Counted from the first letter of the stretch, positions 9,639 through 18,463 are shown. The stretch is 64,000 nt of DNA from JAHQVI01 sp050330195 (GCA_050330195.1 JBHJOB010000003.1:1-64000), one strand, 5' to 3'. Notes: a model not told the origin generated them from the sequence alone. A program made the numbers and translations.

Positions 9639-10868
9639 TCATAAAGCCAACAGTTCGCATTCGATGCCCAGAGCCTGAAGATCCCTGGCGATCTCGTCGC
9701 GGTAGATTCTGTTCATGGCGATGACGACATCCGGTTTCATCACGGCAAGCTCTTTCGGCGACACGATCGGATGCGCGGATTTGGGCAGATAGTGCCCATG
9801 CCGATAAGGATTGATGTCCGTCACCGCCGAGACCTGCTCGCCGAGTTCGAGGGTCGTGATGAAGGACACGGCTTTCGAGCCTGAGCCCCAAAGTGCGACC
9901 GTCTTCCCTTCCCGGTGGAAGCCGTCCAGTCTGCCGCGCCAGGTGTCACGCATCTCGCGCCATCGTGCCGGGAAACGTTCAACCAGAACGCGCAACGCGT
10001 CAAGATCGGATTCTTCGGGGAAGATGGTTGCTGGCGCGTTATCCGTCGAAGCCCGCGCCTCGATGGTCAGATACTGACCGTCATATTCGGAGGAAACGCC
10101 GAGGATTGAAAATCCGGCCCGGCGAAAGAGACGCGCAAGCGAGCCGGGCGAGAAATAGGAACAATGCTCGTAATAGATATCCTCGAATGCACATTCCCGC
10201 ATCACGCGCATGGCGTCGGGAATCTGAAAAAAGACCGTTGCACCAAGGCGGTTCGCGACGCCCCCGTGAACTTTCTCGATGAAATCGAGCGCTGAGGGGA
10301 TATGTTCCAGCGTCATCTTGCAGGCGACGAAATCGACATCGTCCGTAATATGCTCTTCAGCATAAAAGTCCTGAATGAAAGTCAGCCGCTCCAGCACGTC
10401 TTCCGGAATGCGGTCGAGGTGAACGCCGGGATCTATGCCGATCCCGTGATTGTTTCCGATCTGAGCCAGAAGGACCAGAAACTCGCCCTTGCCGCATCCG
10501 ATTTCGACGATCTTCTTGCCGTGAAGATCATGCTTCTCGACAATCCGCTCGGCGAGTTCTTGATGAAATTTGCTGAAGACCGTCGAAAACCCCTGTGTCT
10601 CCTCGTAGCGGTCCGAATACTTGGCTTTCGTTTCATCGAAACTGGCATTGAAGATAAAGCCGCAATCGTCGCAAAAACCGAGGTCGATATCTCCGGTCGG
10701 ATAGCTGCGCGCCTCCTCGGCCGTGGACAGAAGGATACAGCTGTTTGCGGGCACATCCTTCATCGAGCAGAAAACCGATACGCTCCGCGCGCGGCATGCG
10801 GGGCAGGAAATCGAGGCAAGGCTGCGCGACGTTGCGCGAGCCGGTTCGGTGACAATGGTCTCTGACAT
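9639..10868 (-). CDS. Three-domain SAM-dependent methyltransferase (sugar C-methyltransferase type)
   Basis: 409 residues if started at MSETIVTEP; a start 27 nt earlier is possible and neither has a strong ribosome site. The N-terminus carries a zinc-binding Cys pair (CPACRA) and a second Cys pair (CDDCGF). The central class I methyltransferase domain shows the AdoMet motif VEIGCGKGEFL. The C-terminal third is the domain typical of NovU/TylC3-type deoxysugar C-methyltransferases (VALWGSGSKAVSFI, GHYLPKSAHPIVSP). By family it would methylate a carbon of a nucleotide-linked keto-deoxysugar. A paralogue of the same architecture lies directly upstream (10993-12261). Exact substrate unknown. Confidence 0.83.
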   Translation of the reverse strand: MSETIVTEPARATSRSLASISCPACRARSVSVFCSMKDVPANSCILLSTAEEARSYPTGDIDLGFCDDCGFIFNASFDETKAKYSDRYEETQGFSTVFSKFHQELAERIVEKHDLHGKKIVEIGCGKGEFLVLLAQIGNNHGIGIDPGVHLDRIPEDVLERLTFIQDFYAEEHITDDVDFVACKMTLEHIPSALDFIEKVHGGVANRLGATVFFQIPDAMRVMRECAFEDIYYEHCSYFSPGSLARLFRRAGFSILGVSSEYDGQYLTIEARASTDNAPATIFPEESDLDALRVLVERFPARWREMRDTWRGRLDGFHREGKTVALWGSGSKAVSFITTLELGEQVSAVTDINPYRHGHYLPKSAHPIVSPKELAVMKPDVVIAMNRIYRDEIARDLQALGIECELLAL

Positions 10869-10992
10869 TGACTCTTCGCCTGAAGAGATCCTCATCCGCT
10901 TGCGACGCAGAAGCCCCCCAGTCCTTTGTTATTTTAGTGCTCAGTTGTCAGGCTCTTTGCCGGCAGGGCCGCGCATAGAGCCTCGCATTCGC

Positions 10993-12261
10993 TCATACGA
11001 CCCTGGGACTCGGCACCGGAATGATGAATTTTCCGCCGCGCTCGCGATAGGCGCTCTGCTGGGCGAGAATCTCGTCTGCAAAGTTCCAGGCAAGCAGCAG
11101 GACATAATCCGGCTGACGTTCCAGCAGCGTTTCCACCGGATGGATCGGCAAATGCTGCCCCGGCATGAACCTGCCATGCTTGTGGACATTGCGGTCGACG
11201 ACAAAGTCGATGAGATCCGTCCCGAGATCGGCGGCGTTGATCATCGTGGCGCCCTTCGCGGCCGCGCCATATGCCGCGATCGAGGCGCCTTCCGACTTGA
11301 GCCGCCGGATCATTCCCGAAAGTTCGCGCTTGAGCCGGTCCACTTGCGCAGCGAAGTCCCGGTAATAGTCGATGCTGTCGATTTTCTGCTCGGCTTCGTG
11401 CTTGAGCTGATCCCTGACGGAGGCTCCGACGCGGTCTCTCTTGCCGATGAACAGGCGAAGCGAGCCGCCGTGTATCGCCAGATGCCGGATTTCATTCAGG
11501 TAAAGACCGTGGCGGCGCGTCAGATTGTCGAGAGCCGTTACCGAAAAATAGCACAGGTGCTCGTGATAGATCGTGTCGAACTCGCGATGCTGAATGAGCG
11601 GCTCGATATAGGGCGCTTCGATGACAGCCTCGCCATCATCCTTGAGGAGCTCGGCGATTCCGGCCACGAAGCCGTTCAGATCGGCGACATGAGCGAGGAC
11701 ATTGTTGGCATGGATAATGTCGGCGCTCTTGCCCTCGGCGCGCAGCCTTTTTGCCAGATCGAGCGTGAAGAACGTCTTCAGAGTCGGAACACCAATCTTT
11801 TCAGCGGCGGCGGCGGGGCCGTCGGCAGGGTCGATTCCGAGAACCTCGATCCCGGCCTCCTTGTAATTCTTGAGCATGTAGCCGTCATTGCTGGCCAGTT
11901 CGATAACGAGACTGTCCGGCCCGAGCTGGCGTCGCTCCATGAGCGCCAGCGCATTTTCGCGGGAATGTTCGAGCAGGGCGGGCGAGAAGGAAGAATAGTA
12001 GGGATAATCATCCGCAAACAGAATTTTCGGATCGACCGTCTCGGTGATCTGCACGAGGCCGCAATCGTGGCAAAATGCCGTCTTCAGCGGAAATTTGAGC
12101 TCAGGGCCGGCGAGATCCTTCGCGGTCGGCAGACGGTCCGCAAGCGGCATGTCCCCGAGGTCAAGAAAGACATCGAGCCTGCCACTGCCACATGAACGGC
12201 ACGCCGTTTCCGTGATCGAGAGGGGAAATTCGTCAGCCTGAAGAGGTGCTTGTGATCCCAT
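10993..12261 (-). CDS. Three-domain SAM-dependent methyltransferase (sugar C-methyltransferase type)
   Basis: 422 residues with the same three-part plan as its downstream neighbour: N-terminal zinc-binding CRSCG and CHDCGL cysteines, a central AdoMet domain (LVIELASNDGYMLKNYKEAG), and a C-terminal domain with AAYGAAAKGATMIN and GRFMPGQHLPIHP. The FDTIYHEHLCYFS segment is characteristic of TylC3/NovU-like C-3 methyltransferases. It matches the classical family better than the neighbour, which is more diverged. The start codon lies 9 bp after the epimerase stop, so the genes are co-transcribed. Likely role: C-methylation of a CDP-linked keto-sugar in polysaccharide synthesis. Confidence 0.86.
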   Translation of the reverse strand: MGSQAPLQADEFPLSITETACRSCGSGRLDVFLDLGDMPLADRLPTAKDLAGPELKFPLKTAFCHDCGLVQITETVDPKILFADDYPYYSSFSPALLEHSRENALALMERRQLGPDSLVIELASNDGYMLKNYKEAGIEVLGIDPADGPAAAAEKIGVPTLKTFFTLDLAKRLRAEGKSADIIHANNVLAHVADLNGFVAGIAELLKDDGEAVIEAPYIEPLIQHREFDTIYHEHLCYFSVTALDNLTRRHGLYLNEIRHLAIHGGSLRLFIGKRDRVGASVRDQLKHEAEQKIDSIDYYRDFAAQVDRLKRELSGMIRRLKSEGASIAAYGAAAKGATMINAADLGTDLIDFVVDRNVHKHGRFMPGQHLPIHPVETLLERQPDYVLLLAWNFADEILAQQSAYRERGGKFIIPVPSPRVV

Positions 12262-12270
12262 GAGAGCCTC

Positions 12271-13320
12271 CTAGCTTGCTGCTGACAGTTTTTGAGCGGG
12301 AATGCGGCGCAGATTCTCGTCAAGCTCGCCGGTGTCGATGAGCTTCTTGACATGAGCGATACGCTTGTAGCGCTCGCCCTCGAAATCCTCGGCATTGAGT
12401 GACGCACTCCGATAGGCATCGTATAGCTGTTCGATGCCGCGCTTGGCTGTCCATTGCGGTTTGAAATCATGGAGACGGCGCGCGATGTAGTTGCAGTCGA
12501 CGCGGTAGCAACGCTTGTCGGGCTCGGCATTCGCGGCATATTCGATCCGGCTGTTCGGCACGATGGCCTGAACGAGATCAGCGATTTCGCGGATCTGATA
12601 GTTCTCTGTCGTCGTGCCGACGTTGAATGCTTCATTGTGGATCAGATCGCGATCCGCTTCGAGGGCGGCGACATAGGCCCGGGCAATATCCTCGACATGC
12701 ACGATCGGACGCCAGGGCGTGCCGTCGCTCTTGAGATAGACCTGCCCGGTGGTGAAAGCCCAGGCCGTCAGGTTGTTGACGACGAGATCGAAGCGCAGGC
12801 GCGGCGACAGGCCATAGGCGGTCGAGGCGCGCAGGAATGTGGGGCTGAATGTCTCGTCCGCCAGAGGCGAGACATCGCGCTCGACATTGACCTTCGACAC
12901 TCCGTAAGGCGTGACCGGATTGGGCTTGCCATCCTCGGCGATGAAATCCGCGCCGGATGACCCGTAATTGCTGCAGGACGACGCGAAGATGAAGCGCTGA
13001 ACGCCCGCCTGCTTGGCGAGCCTGGCGATCTTGACGGAGGCGAGATGATTGATGTCCTCGGTAAGCTGCGGTTTGTAATCGCCGAGCGGATCGTTGGACA
13101 GACCGGCCAGATGAATGATCGCATCAAATCCGGCGACGTCGTCGATCGTTGCGTCCCGTGTATCCTTTTCGATCGTGGGGATTTCGACAAGGTCGCCGAG
13201 GAAGGTGCATTCCCGGAAAATGTCGCTGTCGAAGCCGGTTACGTCGTGGCCGCGCTCAAGCAGCATCGGTGTAAGGATAGAGCCGATATAACCCTGATGA
13301 CCGGTAAGAAGAACTTTCAT
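12271..13320 (-). CDS. NAD-dependent nucleotide-sugar epimerase/dehydratase
   Basis: 349 residues from the ATG at 13318-13320, 2 bp after the stop of the cytidylyltransferase gene; the earlier TTG is not needed. It is an extended SDR: N-terminal Rossmann motif GHQGYIG, catalytic SSCSNYG region and Y-x3-K in PYGVSK. The substrate-binding half has GTPWRPIVHVEDIARA. Such proteins act on nucleotide sugars in the cytoplasm. Next to a glucose-1-phosphate cytidylyltransferase one expects a CDP-sugar substrate. It does not look like RfbG (CDP-glucose 4,6-dehydratase), so its reaction, reductase, epimerase or dehydratase, remains open. Confidence 0.85.
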   Translation of the reverse strand: MKVLLTGHQGYIGSILTPMLLERGHDVTGFDSDIFRECTFLGDLVEIPTIEKDTRDATIDDVAGFDAIIHLAGLSNDPLGDYKPQLTEDINHLASVKIARLAKQAGVQRFIFASSCSNYGSSGADFIAEDGKPNPVTPYGVSKVNVERDVSPLADETFSPTFLRASTAYGLSPRLRFDLVVNNLTAWAFTTGQVYLKSDGTPWRPIVHVEDIARAYVAALEADRDLIHNEAFNVGTTTENYQIREIADLVQAIVPNSRIEYAANAEPDKRCYRVDCNYIARRLHDFKPQWTAKRGIEQLYDAYRSASLNAEDFEGERYKRIAHVKKLIDTGELDENLRRIPAQKLSAAS

Positions 13321-13322
13321 AC

Positions 13323-14093
13323 TCAACTCCAAAGCTTCCAGGGCGCCTTGCCGCTATCCCAGTAATTCTGCAAGATCTGTTTTTCGCGCACCGTATCCAT
13401 GCACTGCCAGAAGGAATCGTGCTTGTACGCCATAAGCTGCCCGTCGGCGGCGAGGCGGCGCATCGGCTCATGCTCGAACATCACATTGTCGCCGTCGATG
13501 TAGTCGCAGACGCCAGGCTCCAGCACGAAGAACGCACCGTTGATCCAGCCTTCCGACGTTTGCGGCTTCTCAAGAAAGTTGGCGACCTGATCGCCCTCGA
13601 ACTCGATAACGCCGTAACGCGCGGGAGGCCGAACGGCGGTCATGGTGGCCAGCTTGCCGTGTGAGCGGTGAAATTCGAGCAGCTTGTCGAGATTCACGTC
13701 GGCGACGCCGTCGCCCCATGTCATCATGAACGTGCCCTTGCCCATCCAGTCGGCCAGCCGCTTGATCCGGCCGCCGGTCAGGGTGTGCATTCCTGTTTCC
13801 ACGAGGTCGACATTCCACTCCGGAAGCCCGCGGGTGTCGCGCTTGACGGCGCCGTAAGCCGTGTTGATCGACATGCTGCCGCCGAGTGACGTATAGTCCT
13901 GAAACCAGCGCTTGATGTATTCGCCCTTATAACCCAAAGCAACGGCGAAATCGTTGTGGCCGAAGCTGGAGTAGATCATCATGATATGCCACAGGATGGG
14001 CATTCCGCCGATCTCCACCATTGGCTTGGGACGGATTTCCGTTTCCTCCGCCAATCGCGATCCAAGGCCGCCCGCCAGAATTCCAACCTTCAT
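13323..14093 (-). CDS. rfbF: Glucose-1-phosphate cytidylyltransferase
   Basis: 256 residues, full length for RfbF. It makes CDP-glucose from CTP and glucose-1-phosphate, the entry step to CDP-deoxyhexoses. The N-terminal nucleotidyltransferase motif ILAGGLGSRLAEET with RPKPMVEIGG is intact, as are the metal-binding TWGDGVADV and the substrate-contacting EKPQTSEGWINGAFFVLEP. The ATG at 14091-14093 is preceded by GAGGTG; an upstream TTG two codons earlier is less likely. First gene of a tight leftward run of rfbF, epimerase and two methyltransferases, 187 bp after the GT2 gene. Confidence 0.94.
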   Translation of the reverse strand: MKVGILAGGLGSRLAEETEIRPKPMVEIGGMPILWHIMMIYSSFGHNDFAVALGYKGEYIKRWFQDYTSLGGSMSINTAYGAVKRDTRGLPEWNVDLVETGMHTLTGGRIKRLADWMGKGTFMMTWGDGVADVNLDKLLEFHRSHGKLATMTAVRPPARYGVIEFEGDQVANFLEKPQTSEGWINGAFFVLEPGVCDYIDGDNVMFEHEPMRRLAADGQLMAYKHDSFWQCMDTVREKQILQNYWDSGKAPWKLWS

Positions 14094-14280
14094 GGCCAAT
14101 ACACCTCACAATTGAATGACCGGGCACCGGGCATGTCTTGCCGGGATGCTGATATCGAGTGCTGCAAGAACCTGTGATCCTGGATTGGAAGCATTTCTTA
14201 CTGAAACGCTCCCGATCCGCATCTCTTTGTTTCAAGCTCGATTCATCCGAAAAATGGCATCCATTTTATCGGATCTCGCT

Positions 14281-15204
14281 CTAATGATTGGGGTTCGCGA
14301 CCAGTCTCTGGCGCAGTGCCGCTGCTGTTTTCGGCGACGCATAGCGAATGAAATCCAGCGCGATACGGCCTAGCTGTTTCCGCTTGAGCGCAACCTTCAT
14401 GACCTGCGCGACCGCGCGGTCGCGCCGGACGACATCCGGGTGGCGCCGGGCGATTTCAAACAGATGCCGCAGCAGATTGACATGCTCCATGACGGCCCCC
14501 CGCGAGGCCGAGGTATCCTGCCAGCGCCGTCGTTCCGCGAGATCCTCTATCCGGATCGAGCGGTCGGAATGCTCGCGATTGTAGAAAATCGCCTCATCGA
14601 CCAGCAGGCATTTGCCGAGCAGAGCCGTTTCCGCTATCAGGGCGCGGTCGGAGCCGTAGTAGCTCCGATGCAGCGTCGATTTGCGCAGCAGATCCATCCG
14701 GAACAGGCCGAAAATCGGAAAGCAGGTTCCGCTCTCGACGATGGCCCGATGAAAGCGGACATGCGGCTCATCCTCAAGGATGGCCTGGGTTTCATTGTGA
14801 TCTTCGCCGGGAAATTCGTTGCCGTCGGAATCGATGCATATCGTGCGGCCAAAAGCGAGACTGGCGTCCGGATTCTTTTCCAGAGCGGCAACCGTGGCCG
14901 ATATGAAGTTCGGGCTGATCAGGTCGTCATGGGCGGACCATTTCAGGTACTTGCCGCGCGCCAGTTCGTAGCCGGCATTGTAATTTGGCGCAGCGCCAAG
15001 ATTTCGCGGGTTTTCGACATAGCGGATGCGGGGATCGGCTTCCGCCAGATCGAGGCAGATTTCCTTCGTACGATCCGTCGACCGGTTGTCTGTAATGATA
15101 AGTTCCAGATCGTTATAATCCTGATCCAGAACAGATTTTATCGTATGTTCTATAAATTTTTCGCCATTATACACTGGCAAGGCAATAGAAACTTGTGGGT
15201 CCAT
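14281..15204 (-). CDS. Family 2 glycosyltransferase
   Basis: 307 residues when started at the ATG 15202-15204, which has GAGGG upstream and fits the predicted promoter at 15231-15259; an ATG at 15228 would leave almost no leader. GT-A fold signatures: VSIALPVYNG, the nucleotide-binding IITDNRSTDRT, and the KYLKWSAHDDLISPNFI segment containing the divalent-metal DD motif. No membrane helices are apparent. It should transfer a sugar from an activated donor in building a surface polysaccharide or glycolipid. It opens the leftward polysaccharide block ending in the ExoF-like exporter. Acceptor and donor unknown. Confidence 0.88.
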   Translation of the reverse strand: MDPQVSIALPVYNGEKFIEHTIKSVLDQDYNDLELIITDNRSTDRTKEICLDLAEADPRIRYVENPRNLGAAPNYNAGYELARGKYLKWSAHDDLISPNFISATVAALEKNPDASLAFGRTICIDSDGNEFPGEDHNETQAILEDEPHVRFHRAIVESGTCFPIFGLFRMDLLRKSTLHRSYYGSDRALIAETALLGKCLLVDEAIFYNREHSDRSIRIEDLAERRRWQDTSASRGAVMEHVNLLRHLFEIARRHPDVVRRDRAVAQVMKVALKRKQLGRIALDFIRYASPKTAAALRQRLVANPNH

Positions 15205-15230
15205 TTTAATACGCGCCCTCTTTTTCATAC

Positions 15231-15259
15231 TTAACAACGCGGAATGCGTTCCGCGTCAA
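15231..15259 (-). promoter_or_regulatory. Promoter with palindromic operator in the spacer, upstream of the GT2 gene
   Basis: On the minus strand CTTGACG (-35 TTGACG, 15254-15259) is followed after 17 bp by TGTTAA (-10 candidate, 15231-15236). The spacer is almost entirely a perfect inverted repeat, arms ACGCGGAA and TTCCGCGT (15237-15256) around a 4-base centre. The -35 is good, the -10 is poor, which suits an activated or repressed promoter. The binding regulator is not encoded nearby. Confidence 0.5.
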
Positions 15260-15585
15260 GCATGTTTTCCAGTTTTACAGCAACATGGAACAAAATTGTT
15301 AACGGAATATGCAGCTCGAATGGTCGTTTCCTTGCATTTCCGGTAAGCATCTGGTGCGATCCCTCGACGGCAATGGCAAAAATGTGGCAAAGCATAAGTG
15401 CAGATCACTGGACCGAATACAGTAATTGATAACAATGTGACGCAGAAATTGCGAGAAGGTTCGATCCCGTGGGTTAACGGGGGTGAAAATCGGGGATTGT
15501 TCAGCGCAGGACGAAATGGCTTGATGCGAACGCAAAGCCGGTTAGTGTAGCGCTCAATCGGATAGCTGCTCGGCAATGAGGCTCA
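15260..15585. other. Intergenic stretch before the DUF2155 gene
   Basis: About 325 bp with lower G+C than its surroundings and no convincing reading frame. It separates the divergent GT2 gene from the DUF2155 gene and should carry the DUF2155 promoter. I see no hairpin with a T-run, no tRNA and no repeat in it. Confidence 0.5.
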
Positions 15586-15999
15586 ATGCGGACGTGTATT
15601 TTCTTAACTCTTGCAGCCGGCGCCCTGCTGTTTTCAACACAGGCGCATGCGCAGAAAATTCAGAATTCCATCGCGGTGTTCGCGGCGCTCGACAAGGTGA
15701 CGGCGCGTATTTCGCCGCTGGAAATTCCCGTCGATCAACCCATGAAATTCGGCGCGCTAACGATTACGCCTCGGGCGTGCTATACGACGCCGCCGACCGA
15801 GGAGCCGCAGACCTCGGTCTTCGTGGAAATCGAGGAAACTCAACTGGATGAGACCGCAAAGCGGATTTTCACCGGCTGGATGTTTGCCGAAAGCCCCGGC
15901 CTTCACGGCGTCGAGCATCCGGTTTTCGACGTCTGGCTGACAAGCTGCAAGACCTCCGAGCCGGAACAGCCGGAAGGCAATTCGTGGAAACCGCAGTGA
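15586..15999 (+). CDS. DUF2155 domain-containing exported protein
   Basis: 137 residues. A clean signal peptide (MRTCIFLTLAAGALLFSTQAHAQ) predicts periplasmic location. The mature part shows the DUF2155 features: the ALDKVTARISPLEIPVDQPMKFG segment, a conserved cysteine in TPRACYTTPPTE, GWMFAESPGLHGVEHPVFDVWLTSC near the end with a second cysteine. Function of the family is unknown; these proteins sit beside aat in many alphaproteobacteria. Its last 97 bp overlap the convergent aat gene; the conserved VFDVWL end shows that this reading frame is the genuine one at that spot. Confidence 0.88.
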   Translation: MRTCIFLTLAAGALLFSTQAHAQKIQNSIAVFAALDKVTARISPLEIPVDQPMKFGALTITPRACYTTPPTEEPQTSVFVEIEETQLDETAKRIFTGWMFAESPGLHGVEHPVFDVWLTSCKTSEPEQPEGNSWKPQ

Positions 16000-16595
16000 A
16001 GCTTCAGCGCCTCGCTTAGCCGCTTGTGGAATTGCGGGCGCGAAATTTCGATGGCGCCGAATTGCTCCAGATGATCCGTCACGAATTGCGTATCGAGGAG
16101 CTTGAAACCGCCGCGGATCAGCCGCGCAGCAAGGTAGACGAGCGCCACCTTGCTGGCATCGCGTTCGGTGGAAAACATCGACTCGCCGAAAAACGCGCCG
16201 CCCAGATGAACGCCATACAGCCCCCCGACGAGCCGTCCGTCCCTCCACGTCTCGATCGTGTGGCAGTGCTTCATTTCGAAAAGTTCGGCATAAAGCTCGG
16301 CGATGCGTGCATTGATCCAGGTTGTGCGCCTGCCGGGGCGTGATGCCGCACATCCGGCCAGCACGCCTGGGAAGTCCGAATCGACCCGCACCTGGAATTT
16401 TTCCTGACGGATCGTACGCGCAAGCCTTTTCGGCACCCGCACGCGGTCGAGCGGCAGGATCCCGCGCTCTTCGGGCTCGATCCAGTAAAGCGTGGGGTCG
16501 TTGGCGCTCTCCGCCATCGGGAAGATGCCGCAGGAATAAGCTTTCAGCAGCACCTGCGGCGTGATTTCAATCGAAAGGTTCGAATGCGATCCCAT
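15903..16595 (-). CDS. aat: Leucyl/phenylalanyl-tRNA-protein transferase
   Basis: 230 residues, slightly long for the family. It attaches Leu or Phe from aminoacyl-tRNA to N-terminal Arg/Lys of proteins, creating degrons for ClpS/ClpAP. Family motifs: LLKAYSCGIFPMAE near the start, LYWIEPEERGILPLD, the core HCHTIETWRDGRLVGGLYGVHLGGAFFGESMFS and the end of the domain LLDTQFVTDHLEQFGAIEISRPQFHKRL. About 25 residues after this (GFHELPSGCSG to the end) are non-conserved and are encoded antisense to the DUF2155 tail, suggesting loss of the original stop codon. Confidence 0.95.
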   Translation of the reverse strand: MGSHSNLSIEITPQVLLKAYSCGIFPMAESANDPTLYWIEPEERGILPLDRVRVPKRLARTIRQEKFQVRVDSDFPGVLAGCAASRPGRRTTWINARIAELYAELFEMKHCHTIETWRDGRLVGGLYGVHLGGAFFGESMFSTERDASKVALVYLAARLIRGGFKLLDTQFVTDHLEQFGAIEISRPQFHKRLSEALKLHCGFHELPSGCSGSEVLQLVSQTSKTGCSTP

Positions 16596-16651
16596 TCTCG
16601 GCAGTTATCCTGTCGGCGGGCCGATGGCAGATCACCCGCAATACAGACAGT

Positions 16652-17992
16652 CTAATGCTTTCCGAGATAATTTTCGAGCCAATGAATATCATAAAGCCCG
16701 TCGACGATGTCCGGCTCCACGATCAGCCTGTTGAAAAGTGGGATTGTCGTTTCGATTCCGTCAATGACGAACTCGCTCAATGCACGCCGCAAACGCATCA
16801 GACATTCGTTGCGGGTCTTGCCGTGAACGATGAGCTTTCCGATCAGGCTGTCATAGAACGGCGGAATCGAATAGCCGGCATAGACGGCGGAATCCACGCG
16901 CACCCCGAGGCCGCCGGGCGGGTGAAAATAGCTTATGCGGCCCGGCGAGGGCATGAATGTCGCCGGATTTTCCGCATTGATGCGGCATTCGATCGCATGG
17001 CCGTCGAACCGCACGTCTTCCTGCTTCAGCCCCAGCGGCGCGCCTGCCGCCACGCGAAGCTGCTCGATCACGAGGTCGATGCCGGTGATCATCTCGGTGA
17101 CGGGATGTTCGACCTGAAGCCGCGTGTTCATCTCGATGAAGAAGAATTCGCCGTCCTCATAGAGAAACTCCACCGTGCCAACGCCGCGATAGCCCATATC
17201 GGCGATGGCCTTGGCGACGGTTGCGCCAATATCGGCCCGCTGGCTGGCATTGAGCGCGGGCGATGGCGCTTCTTCCCAGATTTTCTGATGCCGCCGCTGC
17301 AGGGAACAGTCGCGCTCTCCGATGTGAATGGCGTTGCCGCGCCCGTCGCCAAGCACCTGAATCTCGATATGGCGCGGCTTCGCCAGATATTTCTCCATGT
17401 ACAGCGCGTCGTCCCCGAAGGCGGACTTCGCTTCCGCGCGTGCCGTCGCGAGCGCAACCGGAAGTTCTTCCTGTGTGCGCGCCACCTTCATGCCGCGTCC
17501 GCCGCCGCCAGCCGCCGCCTTGACCAGCACCGGGAACTTGATCTCGCGCGCGACCGCCAATGCCTGCGCGTCGGTCGTTACCGCACCCTCGGACCCGGGA
17601 ACGACGGGAATGCCCAGATTTCTGGCCGTTTCCTTCGCCTTGATCTTGTCGCCCATGATCCGGATATGTTCGGAGGTCGGGCCGATGAAGGTGATGGCGT
17701 GCTCTTCCAGGATTTCGGCAAACCGGGCGTTCTCGGACAGAAATCCGTAGCCGGGATGGACGGCGTCCGCGCCGGTAATCTCGCAGGCTGCGAGCAGTGC
17801 GGGAATGTTGAGGTAGCTCTCCGACGCCGGCGGCGGTCCTATGCAGACGCTTTCATCGGCGAGCCGGACATGCATCGCATTGGCGTCGGCCGTGGAGTGC
17901 ACGGCCACCGTCTGAATGCCCAGCTCCTTGCAGGCCCGCTGCACCCGGAGCGCGATTTCGCCGCGATTGGCAATAAGCACCTTATCGAACAT
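16652..17992 (-). CDS. accC: Acetyl-CoA carboxylase biotin carboxylase subunit
   Basis: 446 residues, full length. It carboxylates biotin on AccB using ATP and bicarbonate, the first half-reaction of malonyl-CoA synthesis. Visible are the N-terminal IANRGEIALRVQRACKELG, the ATP-grasp glycine-rich loop KAAAGGGGRGM, the EKYLAKPRHIEIQVLGD segment, the RDCSLQRRHQK motif, the metal-binding FFIEMNTRLQVEHPVTE and the C-terminal RINAENPATFMPSPG. All catalytic residues seem present. The gene follows accB by 15 bp, forming the usual accBC operon headed by aroQ. Confidence 0.98.
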   Translation of the reverse strand: MFDKVLIANRGEIALRVQRACKELGIQTVAVHSTADANAMHVRLADESVCIGPPPASESYLNIPALLAACEITGADAVHPGYGFLSENARFAEILEEHAITFIGPTSEHIRIMGDKIKAKETARNLGIPVVPGSEGAVTTDAQALAVAREIKFPVLVKAAAGGGGRGMKVARTQEELPVALATARAEAKSAFGDDALYMEKYLAKPRHIEIQVLGDGRGNAIHIGERDCSLQRRHQKIWEEAPSPALNASQRADIGATVAKAIADMGYRGVGTVEFLYEDGEFFFIEMNTRLQVEHPVTEMITGIDLVIEQLRVAAGAPLGLKQEDVRFDGHAIECRINAENPATFMPSPGRISYFHPPGGLGVRVDSAVYAGYSIPPFYDSLIGKLIVHGKTRNECLMRLRRALSEFVIDGIETTIPLFNRLIVEPDIVDGLYDIHWLENYLGKH

Positions 17993-18007
17993 ATTCCGTA
18001 ACGATGC

Positions 18008-18463
18008 CTATTCGATGATCATGAGGGGTTCGCCGAACTCGACGGGCTGTTCATTCTCGACCATGATCGCCTTGACCGTGCCGGGGCGTGGGGCGGGAAT
18101 GTGGTTCATGGTCTTCATGGCTTCGATAATCAGGATGGTCTGTCCCTGCTTGACCGTCGAGCCGACTTCGACGAAGGGCGGTGCGCCCGGCTCGGCGGAG
18201 CGGTAGGCCGTGCCGACCATCGGGGATTTCACGGTGCCGGGATGGTTTTCGTCCGTGATGGCTGCAACCGGCGCTGCTGCCGGAGCGCTGATGGTTGCGG
18301 ATGGCGGCGCAACGGCTGCCGAAACCGTGATATTGCGCGCAATGCGAACGCGAAGGCCCTGCTGCTCGACTTCGATCTCGGTCAGGCCGGTGTCGTTCAG
18401 CAACTCAGCGAGGCCGCGAATCATGTCCTCGTCGACCAGTCGATCTTTGTTATTGCTGTTCAT
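18008..18463 (-). CDS. accB: Acetyl-CoA carboxylase biotin carboxyl carrier protein
   Basis: 151 residues. The C-terminal biotinyl domain has the lysine-modification motif EAMKTMNHI, preceded by the characteristic KSPMVGTAYRSAEPGAPPFVEVG thumb region. The middle is an Ala/Pro-rich linker (about residues 50-70). The N-terminus (DEDMIRGLAELLNDTGLTEIEVEQ) is typical of alphaproteobacterial AccB. It carries the carboxyl group between AccC and the carboxyltransferase AccAD. Between aroQ (36 bp upstream) and accC (15 bp downstream), same strand. Confidence 0.97.
   Translation of the reverse strand: MNSNNKDRLVDEDMIRGLAELLNDTGLTEIEVEQQGLRVRIARNITVSAAVAPPSATISAPAAAPVAAITDENHPGTVKSPMVGTAYRSAEPGAPPFVEVGSTVKQGQTILIIEAMKTMNHIPAPRPGTVKAIMVENEQPVEFGEPLMIIE

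Noticed and set aside
15460..15490. GGTTCGATCCCG, resembling a tRNA T-loop
   Set aside because: No pairing T-stem, acceptor stem or anticodon arm around it.
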